Shown in pieces: positions 41,410 through 50,953 of a DNA stretch of 64,000 nt. The notes beneath the pieces were generated by a model, which was not told where the DNA came from, made no database searches, and was given only the letters and a program-made list of their open reading frames with translations. This DNA comes from Paludibaculum sp. (lineage in GTDB: Bacteria; Acidobacteriota; Terriglobia; Bryobacterales; Bryobacteraceae), in assembly GCA_029973955.1 (NCBI GenBank), contig JARKQJ010000170.1, forward strand, positions 57,470 to 121,469, given 5' to 3'. The translations under genes were made by a program, and so were the position numbers. How positions within the stretch are numbered: position 1 is the stretch's first letter; each line of letters opens with the position of its first letter.

Positions 41410-43736
41410 CCCAGTTTGGCCAGCAGCTCGCGGATCTTCGATTCGTCCTCTTTGTTAGGACCCAGCGACAGCGCCGTCTGCAGGCTCTGCTTGGCCGCCA
41501 CCTTGTTCCCCTTCTGCATCATCGCCACTCCCATGTGGTAGTGGTAGATCGGATTCCGGGGCTGCTTGCCGGTGATCTCCTTCAGAATCGACAGCGCGTT
41601 GTCGTTCATGTTTTTCTTGATGTAGACCCACGCCAGCGTATCGGCAATGTCGTCATTCGTCGGCGCGTTCTTCCGTGCCCGCTGCGCATACGTCAGCGCC
41701 TGCTCCAGGTCTCTATTGGCGTCCGCATACATGAACGCCACATTGTTCAACGCGATCAGATTGTCCGGCTCAGACCTCACCACCACCTCATACAGCGGCA
41801 GCGACTGGTTCTTCATCCCCAGCGTGTCCATCGTCATCGCCAGTTGCAGGTTCGCGCTCGCATCGTTCGGAGCAATCTCCTTCGCCTTCTTCAATGTCTC
41901 CAGCGCCGCATTACCCTGCTTCTTTCTTCTCTGAACCTCCGCCAGACCCAGATACGGCACCACGTTCTTTCCATCGGCCGCCATCATCCCGCGGAACTCC
42001 CGCTCTGCCAGGTCCAGCTCGCCCGTCCTCAGCGCCGTGTTGGCTACTGCCAGTTGCAGACCCGTCGCCTTCGGCGTCTTCTTCAGTTGCTCCTCCAGCA
42101 GCTTCAGCCCCTCCATCTGCCGGTTCGTCCGCAGCATCAGCTCGGCCATGGCGAACGTCAGCCTGACATCCTCCGGATAGCTCTGCCGCAGTTCCTTGAG
42201 CCCGGCTTCCGCTTCCTTCATCCGGTTCTCCATCAGGTCCGCCACCGCCAACTGGAACTTGAAATCCGGCAGATTCGGCGAATCCGACATGTAAGCCGCC
42301 AGTTCCGACCGGGCCTGCCGCAAGTTGCCGCTCCCGATCAGCGCGTTTACTTTTAATACCCGCGCCGCCGCGTTCTTCGGCTCAAACTTCATGGCATCTT
42401 CGGCACTCGAAATCGCCCGCCCGAAGTCCCGCTTGCTCAGGTAAATCTGCGCCAGCCCGATGTGCGCCAGCGTCATGTTCGCCTGCTTCTTCACAACCTC
42501 CGTGTACTGCACCCGCGCCGCATCCAGATCGCCCCTCGATTGGTAGGCCCTGCCCAGGTTGTACCGGACCACAACGTTCTCCGGCGTCTTGCTCAACAGA
42601 CTCTGCAGATCCGAAATCGCCTGCTTGGCGTCTTCCTTGTTTCCAAACGACAGCTTCAGCGACGACCTCATCGCCAGCGCTTCGTTGCTCGAAGGATCAT
42701 CCTTCAACGCCTGTTCCACAATCGGCAGCGCATCCCCTGACCGCCCCTGCGACAGCCGCACCTGCGCCATCTGCAGACGGAACTCCGTCCGCCGGCCCGG
42801 AAACGCCGTCGCGCCCTGTTCATAGCTCTTGTATGCCTTATCAAACTCCCGCACGAACTGGTAGAACCGCCCCGCCTCCGAATAGGCCGCCGGATCTTCC
42901 TTCCGCGAGTTCATCATCCCCGCCAAAACCTGCTCTGCCTGATCCTTCCTTTGCGTGCCCCAGTACAGCGCCGCTTTCTCAACCACAAATCGCAGATTCT
43001 TCGGATTGTTCTTGATCTTCAGATCGACAACACTCTCCGCCTCCGGCAACTGCTTGCGCTGGACGTAGTTCGAAACCAGGAAGTCGTAAGCCGCCGTGAA
43101 TTCGGGAGAGTCCGACACAATGCTCTTCGCAATCTTCTCGCCTTCCGCCCAATCGCCGGTTTGCGTCAACACCTGGCTCAGCGCGAATCGCAACTCCGGT
43201 TGCTTCGGCTTCAGCGCATCCGCCTTCCTGAAATTGTCAATCGCCTTGGTGTAACGCTCCGGATCCTTCTCGTCCGCCAGCGCCATGAAGCCCTTCAATC
43301 GGCACGCCTGGTAGGACGACGGGTTCTTCTTCTCCAACCGCTCGATCAACTGCTTCACTTCCGGCAGCACGCCTTCGTTCTTCTGCGGATTCGCCGCGAA
43401 TACCAATAGGTAAATATCTGCCAGCTTGCCCGCCGCCACTTCGCTCTCCGCCGTCGGCAGCAGTTCCACCGCGCGGCTGTATGCCGAAACAGCCTCCCGC
43501 AATCCGCCTCGCTTGGCCTCCGCATCGGCCAGCTTCATGTACGCGGTACCGTATCTCGGATCCTTCCGGATCGCGTTCCGGTAGAGGAGAATCGCCTCCT
43601 TCAACTTCCCTTGCGCGACGTACTTATCGCCGTTCTCTACGTAGCGGACCTTCGCCTTGTTCGGGTCCAGGTTGCACCCCGCCGTCAGAAGAAGGGCCGC
43701 AGCCACGGGGAGAAGGAAAATATAGCACCGCTTCAT
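41406..43736 (-). CDS. TPR-repeat lipoprotein, PrsT-like (PEP-CTERM system)
   Basis: A 776-residue lipoprotein. The signal peptide ends in the lipobox LTAGC with Cys21. At least fifteen tetratricopeptide-type repeats follow, with many A/G/Y/P positions such as YRNAIRKDPRYGTAYMKLADAE. This size and architecture resembles PrsT, the large TPR lipoprotein of exosortase/PEP-CTERM systems; the coupled CAAX-related protease gene supports that. It probably scaffolds an envelope export complex at the inner face of the outer membrane or in the periplasm. The ATG at 43736 starts the signal peptide; the frame is open 9 codons further. Confidence 0.87.
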   Translation of the reverse strand: MKRCYIFLLPVAAALLLTAGCNLDPNKAKVRYVENGDKYVAQGKLKEAILLYRNAIRKDPRYGTAYMKLADAEAKRGGLREAVSAYSRAVELLPTAESEVAAGKLADIYLLVFAANPQKNEGVLPEVKQLIERLEKKNPSSYQACRLKGFMALADEKDPERYTKAIDNFRKADALKPKQPELRFALSQVLTQTGDWAEGEKIAKSIVSDSPEFTAAYDFLVSNYVQRKQLPEAESVVDLKIKNNPKNLRFVVEKAALYWGTQRKDQAEQVLAGMMNSRKEDPAAYSEAGRFYQFVREFDKAYKSYEQGATAFPGRRTEFRLQMAQVRLSQGRSGDALPIVEQALKDDPSSNEALAMRSSLKLSFGNKEDAKQAISDLQSLLSKTPENVVVRYNLGRAYQSRGDLDAARVQYTEVVKKQANMTLAHIGLAQIYLSKRDFGRAISSAEDAMKFEPKNAAARVLKVNALIGSGNLRQARSELAAYMSDSPNLPDFKFQLAVADLMENRMKEAEAGLKELRQSYPEDVRLTFAMAELMLRTNRQMEGLKLLEEQLKKTPKATGLQLAVANTALRTGELDLAEREFRGMMAADGKNVVPYLGLAEVQRRKKQGNAALETLKKAKEIAPNDASANLQLAMTMDTLGMKNQSLPLYEVVVRSEPDNLIALNNVAFMYADANRDLEQALTYAQRARKNAPTNDDIADTLAWVYIKKNMNDNALSILKEITGKQPRNPIYHYHMGVAMMQKGNKVAAKQSLQTALSLGPNKEDESKIRELLAKLG

Positions 43737-43804
43737 GGTCTTTACGTCCAGAGACAATTGCACTCCTCTGAGATTACATGAATCATGGCCTCAAATGGAA
43801 ACCA

Positions 43805-43832
43805 ATCCGGACCGCCGTTCCCCTTTCCGGAT
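43805..43832 (-). terminator. Probable terminator after the beta-propeller gene
   Basis: ATCCGGA and TCCGGAT form a 7-bp stem with a 14-nt loop. On the minus strand the stem is followed by TTGGTTTCC. It lies about 40 nt beyond the stop codon of the minus-strand gene ending at 43872. Confidence 0.45.
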
Positions 43833-43871
43833 CACCACTCCTTCGGCCCCTGTTCCACCCCCGGCGTCCGT

Positions 43872-46800
43872 CTATTCCACCGCTACCGTCGGTACCGCCG
43901 GCCCGCTCGACGGGCTGCTCACCCCGCCAATCTTCAGCGTCACCAGCAGCGCTGCGCCCCTTCGCCGGTACCACGGCACATACACCTGAATCCGGTACAC
44001 CCCCACCAGGCCCGGCACCACCACGCTCTCCTCCACGTCCATCTCGGATTCCTTGATCGCCGGATTATCGAAAAACACCTGCACCGCATCCGTGTTCCCC
44101 ACCGGCGTCGCCGGCGCCGGTTGGCCCGCCACCAGCCTCGGCGTCTTGGTCAACCCCAGGCCCGTCGCGAAAATCAGGATCCGCTCATCTCGCTTCGCCG
44201 CCGACGCCGGCGTCACGTGGCTGCCGTCCAGGTGGTAGATCGCCGGCAACTTTGCCGCCGCGTCATATAGCACCGCCGGCGCGTACTTGGTGAAGGTCAG
44301 GTTATACGCCGTCGATACCGTCTTCGTCTCGTAGTTCCGCACCACCACCGGATACCGTCCGGGCGTCAGCTCCGGAGGAATCTGCCCGTTGATCTGAGTC
44401 GGAGACGTCATCGACAGCGGCATCAGCACGCTGCCCGTGCTCGTCGTCAACGTCACGCACACCCCGCCCAGCGTCGAGACAAAAGCGCCCGAGTCAATGC
44501 TCGCTTGCGAACCCAGGTTCCGCCCATAGATCGAAATCAATCCCGCCTGCGCCACCGCCGTCGCCTGGCTGCCCAGGCTCACAATCCCATTCGTGCTGAT
44601 CACCGGCCGGTCCGCCGTGGACGGCGCCTGCAGCGGCACCACGCTCAGGCCGCTCGTCGTCACCACATAGGCCGTCGCGTTCTGCGTGTCCACGGCCATC
44701 AGTCGGCCGTCGATGTTCACTCTCGTGGTCGCCACCACCGGAGCCGTCATCGACTCCAGCGCAGGGAACGTCGTCCCCTGCACCTGCCCCGTCGCCGGAT
44801 TCACCAGCTCCACATACGCCGTGGTCGTCGGCAGCGCGTTCGCCGCCGTCAGCGGCGGCACAAATCGCGCGTACAGGCTGTTGCTGATCGCCGTCACTGC
44901 CGCAATCGGCTGCGCCACCGTCTGCCCCGGACGCCCGCCCGGCACCGCCACGCTCGCCACTGAACTCACCGGGGTCAGTGACTGGTTCAGCACCGTCCCG
45001 TTCACCACGAAATAGCTGCCCCCCGGCCCTGCCGTCACCGGCCCATACGCCCCCACGATCGGCGTCGCGAACACCTGCCGGCCCACCACGAAATCGTCGC
45101 TCAGCGCGTCGTACAGATACGCCATCCCATTCCCGGTCAGCAGGATCAGAAACTCGCCGTTCGGCGTCGCCGCCATCGTGAACGGCGCAGTCACCGTCGT
45201 CGATCCGATAATCGCGCTCTGCGGCCTCGGAATCGCTTCGTCATCCTGCACCTTCCATAGCGTTCCGTTGCTCATGATGATCTGTAGCCCGCGCTCCGTC
45301 GCCGCAATCACCGATGGAGTCAGAATCCCGGCCGTCGCGTTGAACGGCAGTGCCGGAAACTTGATCTTCCGCACAATCTCCTGCGTGTCCAGATCCACCA
45401 GAACTATCGACTCGCCCCCCGCGTTCGCCACCCACAGATACAGCCCGCCCGGCGCTATCGACACCGACCGCGGCCGCTGCCCCACCTTGATCGGCGTCAT
45501 AAACGCCTTCGCCCTCAGATCGAATACTTCAATCCGGTTCAATCCCGCGTTCGCGATATACAGCCGCTGCCGCGCGTTGTCCACCGCCACGTCCACCAGC
45601 CCGTCCGTCGATACCGGCCCCACATCCACCGGCACAATGTCGCCCCGCGCGTCCGAATCCCGCATGTTCTGATACACCCGGATCTGCGCCGGAATGTTCA
45701 CCGCCTCCTGCGCCGTCACCGTGAAATCGTTCGGCGTCACCGTCCCCGGCGACCGCGCGTTCGCCTGGGCGTACGTGAACACCAGCCGCGCGCCCTGTCC
45801 ATCCTGCTCCACCCGCACCGCCGGCGCCGCCGACGTCGTCGACGTCGTCGCCACCGCCGCCGCCGAAGCCGTGAATCGGCCCGTCCCCGGATTCTGCAGC
45901 CCCAGCGCCACGCTCCGGATCGGCGACGTCACTCCGCACTGGTCGTTCCCCAACAGCACCGTCCGCCGCTCCGCCACCGCCAGCGGAAACTCTCGCACCC
46001 GGTTCACCGGAATGATCGTGAACCCCGAATCCGATAACGCATACACCGTCGTGCCGTCCGACGAGATCACCATGGTCCCCGACAGGTTCTCCGGCAGCTT
46101 CAGCGCCAGCCCCGTCAGCATGTTGTCCGGATCGTTCAAATAGAACTGGCTCACGTTCGCTTTCGCCGGCGGCGTCTGCACCGGCGCGAAGTTGAACGCC
46201 GAATACAGAATCGACCCGTCCGGCGAAAACACGCTCCCGCCCTGGTTCTGCTGGACGTTGAAGTTCGCCCCCGACGGCAGCGCGTGCGGCAGGTTCGACG
46301 AACTCTGCTGCGCAATCACCTGTAGTGTCTCGGCATCGAACAACCGCAGCCCCGCCATGAACTTCTTCCCGTCCGGAGCCACCGCCAGCACCGTCGAACT
46401 CTCATTCACCGTCCGCGATCGCAACACCGTCCCCGATTCCACGCTGTACACGAACAGCGCCCGCGTCGTCGTCCCCGTCGCCAGGAACCCGAAGATCATC
46501 GCCCGGTCCTGCGTCGCTGTCAGGTTCGTCCGCGCCGCGAACGCCACCTTGCCCGAAGGCGGCGGCAGCAGCGGAGACGCCGGCGGCGGCGGCGTCACCA
46601 GCACATTCTGGATCGAACTCGTATCCCCCTCCGCGCCCGGATCGAACACCAGCAGCACGTTCGCCGTGTTGTTCTGCCCCGTCCCAATCGTCGTCAACAA
46701 CACCCGGTCCAGACCGTCGCTCGTCCGCCCCACCGCCACGCCCTCCGGCTTCGCCGGCAGACTCACGCTCCGCCGCACCACCGGCTGATTCCCCGTGATG

Positions 46801-47144
46801 TCGATGACGTTCAGCGACGATCCGTCAAAGCACGTCACATACAGCGTCGTCCCATCCGAACTCATCGCCGCGCTCATCGGCGTCGCGTCCGTGCTCACCG
46901 CCGCCAGAAACCGCCGCTGGCTCGTCGAATAGACCTCCACCCTCCGCTGCCCCGTGTTCACCAGATACAACCGGCCCCGCGCCTCGTCCAGCACCAGGTC
47001 CGCCGCCCCGCCCAACAGGTAGTTGATTCCGCCCGACGTCGTCGGCGACACCACCGTCCCGATCGTGGCGTCCGTGCGCTGCCCTATCGCCGGCCAACCC
47101 AGCAAAATCAGCACTACCGTGAGGAAAACAAGTACCCTTGGCAT
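43872..47144 (-). CDS. Secreted beta-propeller protein with Solibacter-type TIGR03437 C-terminal domain
   Basis: A 1090-residue exported protein. The signal peptide MPRVLVFLTVVLILLGWPAIG is followed by YVTN/NHL-like propeller repeats with recurring blocks such as RLYLVNTGQRRVEVY, RLYIANAGLNRIEVF and LWVANAGGESIVLVD. The C-terminal domain begins around residue 850 with GLISIYGRNLG, continues with SPTQINGQIP and LIFATGLG, and matches the domain called TIGR03437 in Solibacter relatives. The role is unknown; cell-surface binding or recognition is typical for such repeats. The start has no strong ribosome-binding site. A terminator-like hairpin follows. Confidence 0.9.
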   Translation of the reverse strand: MPRVLVFLTVVLILLGWPAIGQRTDATIGTVVSPTTSGGINYLLGGAADLVLDEARGRLYLVNTGQRRVEVYSTSQRRFLAAVSTDATPMSAAMSSDGTTLYVTCFDGSSLNVIDITGNQPVVRRSVSLPAKPEGVAVGRTSDGLDRVLLTTIGTGQNNTANVLLVFDPGAEGDTSSIQNVLVTPPPPASPLLPPPSGKVAFAARTNLTATQDRAMIFGFLATGTTTRALFVYSVESGTVLRSRTVNESSTVLAVAPDGKKFMAGLRLFDAETLQVIAQQSSSNLPHALPSGANFNVQQNQGGSVFSPDGSILYSAFNFAPVQTPPAKANVSQFYLNDPDNMLTGLALKLPENLSGTMVISSDGTTVYALSDSGFTIIPVNRVREFPLAVAERRTVLLGNDQCGVTSPIRSVALGLQNPGTGRFTASAAAVATTSTTSAAPAVRVEQDGQGARLVFTYAQANARSPGTVTPNDFTVTAQEAVNIPAQIRVYQNMRDSDARGDIVPVDVGPVSTDGLVDVAVDNARQRLYIANAGLNRIEVFDLRAKAFMTPIKVGQRPRSVSIAPGGLYLWVANAGGESIVLVDLDTQEIVRKIKFPALPFNATAGILTPSVIAATERGLQIIMSNGTLWKVQDDEAIPRPQSAIIGSTTVTAPFTMAATPNGEFLILLTGNGMAYLYDALSDDFVVGRQVFATPIVGAYGPVTAGPGGSYFVVNGTVLNQSLTPVSSVASVAVPGGRPGQTVAQPIAAVTAISNSLYARFVPPLTAANALPTTTAYVELVNPATGQVQGTTFPALESMTAPVVATTRVNIDGRLMAVDTQNATAYVVTTSGLSVVPLQAPSTADRPVISTNGIVSLGSQATAVAQAGLISIYGRNLGSQASIDSGAFVSTLGGVCVTLTTSTGSVLMPLSMTSPTQINGQIPPELTPGRYPVVVRNYETKTVSTAYNLTFTKYAPAVLYDAAAKLPAIYHLDGSHVTPASAAKRDERILIFATGLGLTKTPRLVAGQPAPATPVGNTDAVQVFFDNPAIKESEMDVEESVVVPGLVGVYRIQVYVPWYRRRGAALLVTLKIGGVSSPSSGPAVPTVAVE

Positions 47145-47204
47145 CGATTAGCCTAACAGTATACAACCCGCTCTCCAAACCTGAGTTGCGCCGCTGCCAT
47201 CCTC

Positions 47205-48500
47205 CTATCTCAGCGCCGCCACCAGCATGTTGGACCTCCTCAGAATCTCCAGCGCCGCCAGTTCCACCTGGTAGCCCGCATCGAAATACTGCCCCCACTT
47301 CTCCTGCTCCAGATACCGCGCCTCCTCCACTTGCTTCATCGTCGCCCGCCCCTCTTCCATCTGCGCCAGCATTACCGTCACCTGCTCCCGCGCCACCTCC
47401 AGATCCATCTTCGCCACCTCCTTCACCGCCTGCGCGTCCCTCAACTGGTCCCGCTTCTGCTTGAACTCCGCCTCCACCTTCGACCGCTGCTGCGCGATCT
47501 TCATCCTGATCCGCCGCGCATCCACCTCCGACTGTGCCGCTCTCGCCTCATCCGAGCTGTTCGCGAACAACGGCACCTGAATCGACGCCCCGATCTGCCC
47601 GTTGTGCCGCTGAAACGTATTGAAATAGTCCTCGTAGTTGTTGAACTTCGCCAGCAACCCATACTGCGCCACCAGATCCACCTTCGGCAGCTTCGCCGCC
47701 CGCATCGCCCGCGCCTCCAGATTCTTCGCCGCCAACTCGCTCTCCAGCCGCCGGATCTCCAGGTCGCTGTTCGTCGCCTCTTCCAATGCCTTCTGCCCGT
47801 CCGCCGGTAGTTCCATCGACCCCCGCGCTTCTCCCGCCGGCACAATCTCCTCGCTCGGCGGCAACCCCAACACCATCGCCAACGCCCTCGAATAGGACGC
47901 TACCGACGACTCAAACGACCTCACCCTCATCCGCGCCCGCGCCACGTTCGCCGCGCTCTTCTTCCCCTCCACCGGCAACTCCCGTCCCTCCTCCACCCGC
48001 AGCCGCACCGCTGCCTCCACCCTCTGCAACTGCTCCGCCTGCCGCACCGCCAAGTCCTTGCTCTTCCCTGCCCTCTCCAGATCCAGAAACATCGCCGCCA
48101 CCCGCAGCGCCAGGTCCTCCTGCACCGCTGCCGTCGAAAGCGCCGCCGTGCGCACACTCTCTTTCGCCTGCGCCACCTGATAGCCCTGCTGTGGATTCCA
48201 CAAGCTCCTCACAGCCTTCGCCTGGATCACCGACGGCGACGCCCCTTCGATACTCATGGGCATCCCGCTCGTGTACGCCAGTCCGCTACCCACAATCACC
48301 CGCGGCACCAGCGGCTCCTTCACCGCCTGCACCTCCAGCGCCGCCTTCTGCTCGTCCAACCGCGCTAGCAGCAGATCCGGGCTCTGCTTCAAGGCCAGCG
48401 CCACGGCATCTCTCAATGTCATCACCCGCTGCTCGCCATGGCAGCATCCCGCCGCCATCACCGCCGTCATCGCCGCCACCATCGATCGCTTCATGTTCAT
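47205..48500 (-). CDS. TolC-family outer membrane efflux protein
   Basis: A 431-residue protein with a signal peptide (MNMKRSMVAAMTAVMAAGC) and two long coiled-coil helical hairpin halves, each starting with the usual alternating L/A pattern (LRDAVALALKQSPDLLLARL). It should form the trimeric outer membrane tunnel of an efflux or type I secretion system. Cysteines follow the signal segment (AAGCC), so lipid attachment is possible, though the -3 residue is Ala and not Leu. GGGAG 6 nt before the ATG supports the start. It is 10 nt after a LamG protein gene and shares the run with a MacB-like permease, but no fusion protein is adjacent. Confidence 0.9.
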   Translation of the reverse strand: MNMKRSMVAAMTAVMAAGCCHGEQRVMTLRDAVALALKQSPDLLLARLDEQKAALEVQAVKEPLVPRVIVGSGLAYTSGMPMSIEGASPSVIQAKAVRSLWNPQQGYQVAQAKESVRTAALSTAAVQEDLALRVAAMFLDLERAGKSKDLAVRQAEQLQRVEAAVRLRVEEGRELPVEGKKSAANVARARMRVRSFESSVASYSRALAMVLGLPPSEEIVPAGEARGSMELPADGQKALEEATNSDLEIRRLESELAAKNLEARAMRAAKLPKVDLVAQYGLLAKFNNYEDYFNTFQRHNGQIGASIQVPLFANSSDEARAAQSEVDARRIRMKIAQQRSKVEAEFKQKRDQLRDAQAVKEVAKMDLEVAREQVTVMLAQMEEGRATMKQVEEARYLEQEKWGQYFDAGYQVELAALEILRRSNMLVAALR

Positions 48501-48510
48501 GCTCTTCTCC

Positions 48511-49740
48511 CTATGGGTGTGCCATCACTCCGCTGCGCCCAATCCCCGCCAGGCGCTTCATCTCGCTGGCCGCTAAACTCCGGTTGAATACCGCCACTCC
48601 ACCAATCCACCCTGTGAACCCCACGCTGCGCGACGAGTGGATCACTCGCCCCACCGTGAACGGTCCGCCCTCTTCCGCCCTCCGCGGCCGGTACAGGTCG
48701 TGCCCAAACCAGAACGGATTCGCCTTCAGCGCCACCAGTTCGCGCCTCGCCACTCTCCCCTTCACTCGCGTCACTCTCACCCGTGTATACTCGAACTCCT
48801 CCATCGTCACCCGCTCCGCTCCGTCGCTCTCCACTGTCACCTTCCGCGCCTTCTTCTCCGGCGGCACATAAAACTGATCCGCCGGAAACGCCGCATCCTC
48901 CCCCTCCTGCACCCCCGGCTGCCGCCGCAGCTCCGCCTGCTTCCAACCCCGCGCCGGCCATTGGTAGAACGGATGCCTCTCCGGATTCTCGATCCAGAAC
49001 TCCTGCGCCTCCCCGTTGAAATACGCGGTCACCCGGTTCTTCGCGTTGTCGAATGTGAACCCCACCACCGTCCACTTCGCGTCCACCTCGCCCTCACCTG
49101 CCAGCGGGATCACCTCCCGCGTCACCGCCATGTTCCGCGCGTACTTGTCCCCGAAACTCTTCCCCCCGTTCTCCGACACATGCACCGCCGACGCCCCCGG
49201 ATTGCCCGCCAGCCCAGCGAAAATCGCATACTGCCGCCGGCCCGCCTCCACCCTCTTCGCCATCCCCTCCGCCGTCTTCAGGTCCGTCCCCTCATGCCAG
49301 ATCCCCGCTATCGCGTGGTTCCCGCTCGTCCGCACCACCCACGCCACCATCGACACCGATCCCTTCGCTCCCTTCACGTCGATGCCCGAATCGTGCATCG
49401 CCGCCCGCGGCACCAGCAATACCGGCCGGAAACTCGCCTCTTTCTCCGCCCGGAACTCCACCGCCTCTCCAAACGGACCCCGCCCCAGCCGCCGAAAATC
49501 CGCCTCCGTCGCCGCCCGCCCCTCGCCCCAGTAATCCAACACGTAGTTCGCCGCGCGCAGCCGCAAATCGTGCCGCTCGCCTTTCGGCACATAGGGCGCG
49601 AACAGGCCCTCGTCCATCTTCACGAAATCCCAGAACGCCGCCAGCCCGCGCGTCTTCGTCACCTCCTCCACGCGCTTCTCATACTCCCCCGCCTGCGCCG
49701 CGTAGGCCGCCGCCAGCAATAACACCGCCGCTCTACTCAT
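48511..49740 (-). CDS. Secreted LamG/concanavalin-like domain protein
   Basis: A 409-residue exported protein with a signal peptide ([18 protein letters not shown]) and a beta-sandwich body of the LamG/Laminin-G-like class. It has GLAAFWDFVKMDEG at the start and GWIGGVAVFNRSLAASEMKRL near the end, the typical closing strand of LamG domains. Such domains bind carbohydrates or proteins outside the cell. The gene overlaps the MacB-like permease gene by 8 nt and precedes the TolC-like gene by 10 nt, an unusual companion for an efflux system. The ligand is unknown. Confidence 0.83.
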   Translation of the reverse strand: MSRAAVLLLAAAYAAQAGEYEKRVEEVTKTRGLAAFWDFVKMDEGLFAPYVPKGERHDLRLRAANYVLDYWGEGRAATEADFRRLGRGPFGEAVEFRAEKEASFRPVLLVPRAAMHDSGIDVKGAKGSVSMVAWVVRTSGNHAIAGIWHEGTDLKTAEGMAKRVEAGRRQYAIFAGLAGNPGASAVHVSENGGKSFGDKYARNMAVTREVIPLAGEGEVDAKWTVVGFTFDNAKNRVTAYFNGEAQEFWIENPERHPFYQWPARGWKQAELRRQPGVQEGEDAAFPADQFYVPPEKKARKVTVESDGAERVTMEEFEYTRVRVTRVKGRVARRELVALKANPFWFGHDLYRPRRAEEGGPFTVGRVIHSSRSVGFTGWIGGVAVFNRSLAASEMKRLAGIGRSGVMAHP

Positions 49741-50953
49741 AGCGCAGCGCCTCGGTCGGATTCAGCCGCGCCGCCCGGTTCGCCGGCAACAGTCCGAACA
49801 GCACGCCCACCACGAACGACACCCCAAACGCCACCCCGATCGACAACATCGAAATCGGAATCTTCACCTCCTCCTGCGCCAGGTTCGCCGCCAGCGGAAT
49901 CGAGATCCCGGCCAGAATCCCCAACAATCCGCCGCCTACGCTGATCAGCACCGCCTCCAGCAGAAACTGCAGCAGCACCGCCTGCCTCGACGCCCCCAAC
50001 GACATCCTCAACCCGATCTCCCGCGTCCGCTCCGTCACGGTCACCAGCATGATGTTCATGATCCCGATCCCCGAGATCAGCAGCGCAATCGCGCTCACCA
50101 GCATCAGCACGATCGTCAGCACCGTCGCAATCGTCGACGCCGTCTCCAGAATCGCCGTCAGGTTCTGCACCGTGTACCGCGCCCCCGGCCTGTGCCGCGC
50201 CGACAGTATCCCCGCCACCGCCTGCGTCACCGCCGGCACGTCTTCCGCCACCCTCACCTGCAGGTACATCGGATCCACCCGCTCCACCGCCTCGAAGTAC
50301 CGCTGCACCGTGAACGGAATCAGCGATGCCCCGTTATCCCCCAGCTCAGACTGCCCGAACGTCGACGTCCGCTCCTTGAAGATCCCCACAATCGTGAACT
50401 GCAGCCCGTGGATCTTAATCACCTGCCCCAGCCCCTTGTCCGCCCCGCCAAACAGTGTCACCGCCAGTTTGTCATCGAGCAGCGCCACCTTCTGCCGCAG
50501 CTCCACATCCGACGGATCGAAGAACCGCCCGCCCACCAACTGCAGGTTCCGAACCTGCGCATAGAACTCGTCCGTCCCAATCACCCGCACGTCCCGCTCC
50601 CGCCCGTCCACCACCATCCGGTCCGTCGAGTTGATTACCGCCGATGCCGCCACCAGCCGCTCGCCCAACTGCTGCCGCACCGCCTCCACATCCGCCAGCT
50701 TCACGTAATCGGCGTCCGCCTTCGTCGCATCCTGCGTCCCCGCGTCGTAATACGCCGAAACCAGGTTCGAACCGATCCCCCGGATCTTGTCCAGAATCAG
50801 ATCCCGGCTCGTGATCGAAATCGTTACCACCAGAATCACGCTCGCGTTTCCAATCAGCAGCCCCAGCGCCGTCAGCAGCGTCCGTACGCGGTTCGCCTGC
50901 AACGCCTGGTAGCTGAATCGGAACGCCTCCAGAATGAACTGCAGCTTAGGCAC
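49733..50953 (-). CDS. MacB-like ABC permease without fused ATPase
   Basis: A 406-residue permease: an N-terminal helix (about 18-40), a periplasmic MacB_PCD-type domain (about 45-270) with [16 protein letters not shown], and three C-terminal helices with [21 protein letters not shown] as the cytoplasmic coupling part. Full MacB carries its ATPase in the same chain; here it is missing and no ATPase gene is adjacent. It starts with GTG, overlapping the dehydratase stop codon by 8 nt. Efflux with the nearby TolC-like protein is likely, but the ATPase and fusion protein must be encoded elsewhere. Confidence 0.9.
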   Translation of the reverse strand: MPKLQFILEAFRFSYQALQANRVRTLLTALGLLIGNASVILVVTISITSRDLILDKIRGIGSNLVSAYYDAGTQDATKADADYVKLADVEAVRQQLGERLVAASAVINSTDRMVVDGRERDVRVIGTDEFYAQVRNLQLVGGRFFDPSDVELRQKVALLDDKLAVTLFGGADKGLGQVIKIHGLQFTIVGIFKERTSTFGQSELGDNGASLIPFTVQRYFEAVERVDPMYLQVRVAEDVPAVTQAVAGILSARHRPGARYTVQNLTAILETASTIATVLTIVLMLVSAIALLISGIGIMNIMLVTVTERTREIGLRMSLGASRQAVLLQFLLEAVLISVGGGLLGILAGISIPLAANLAQEEVKIPISMLSIGVAFGVSFVVGVLFGLLPANRAARLNPTEALRYE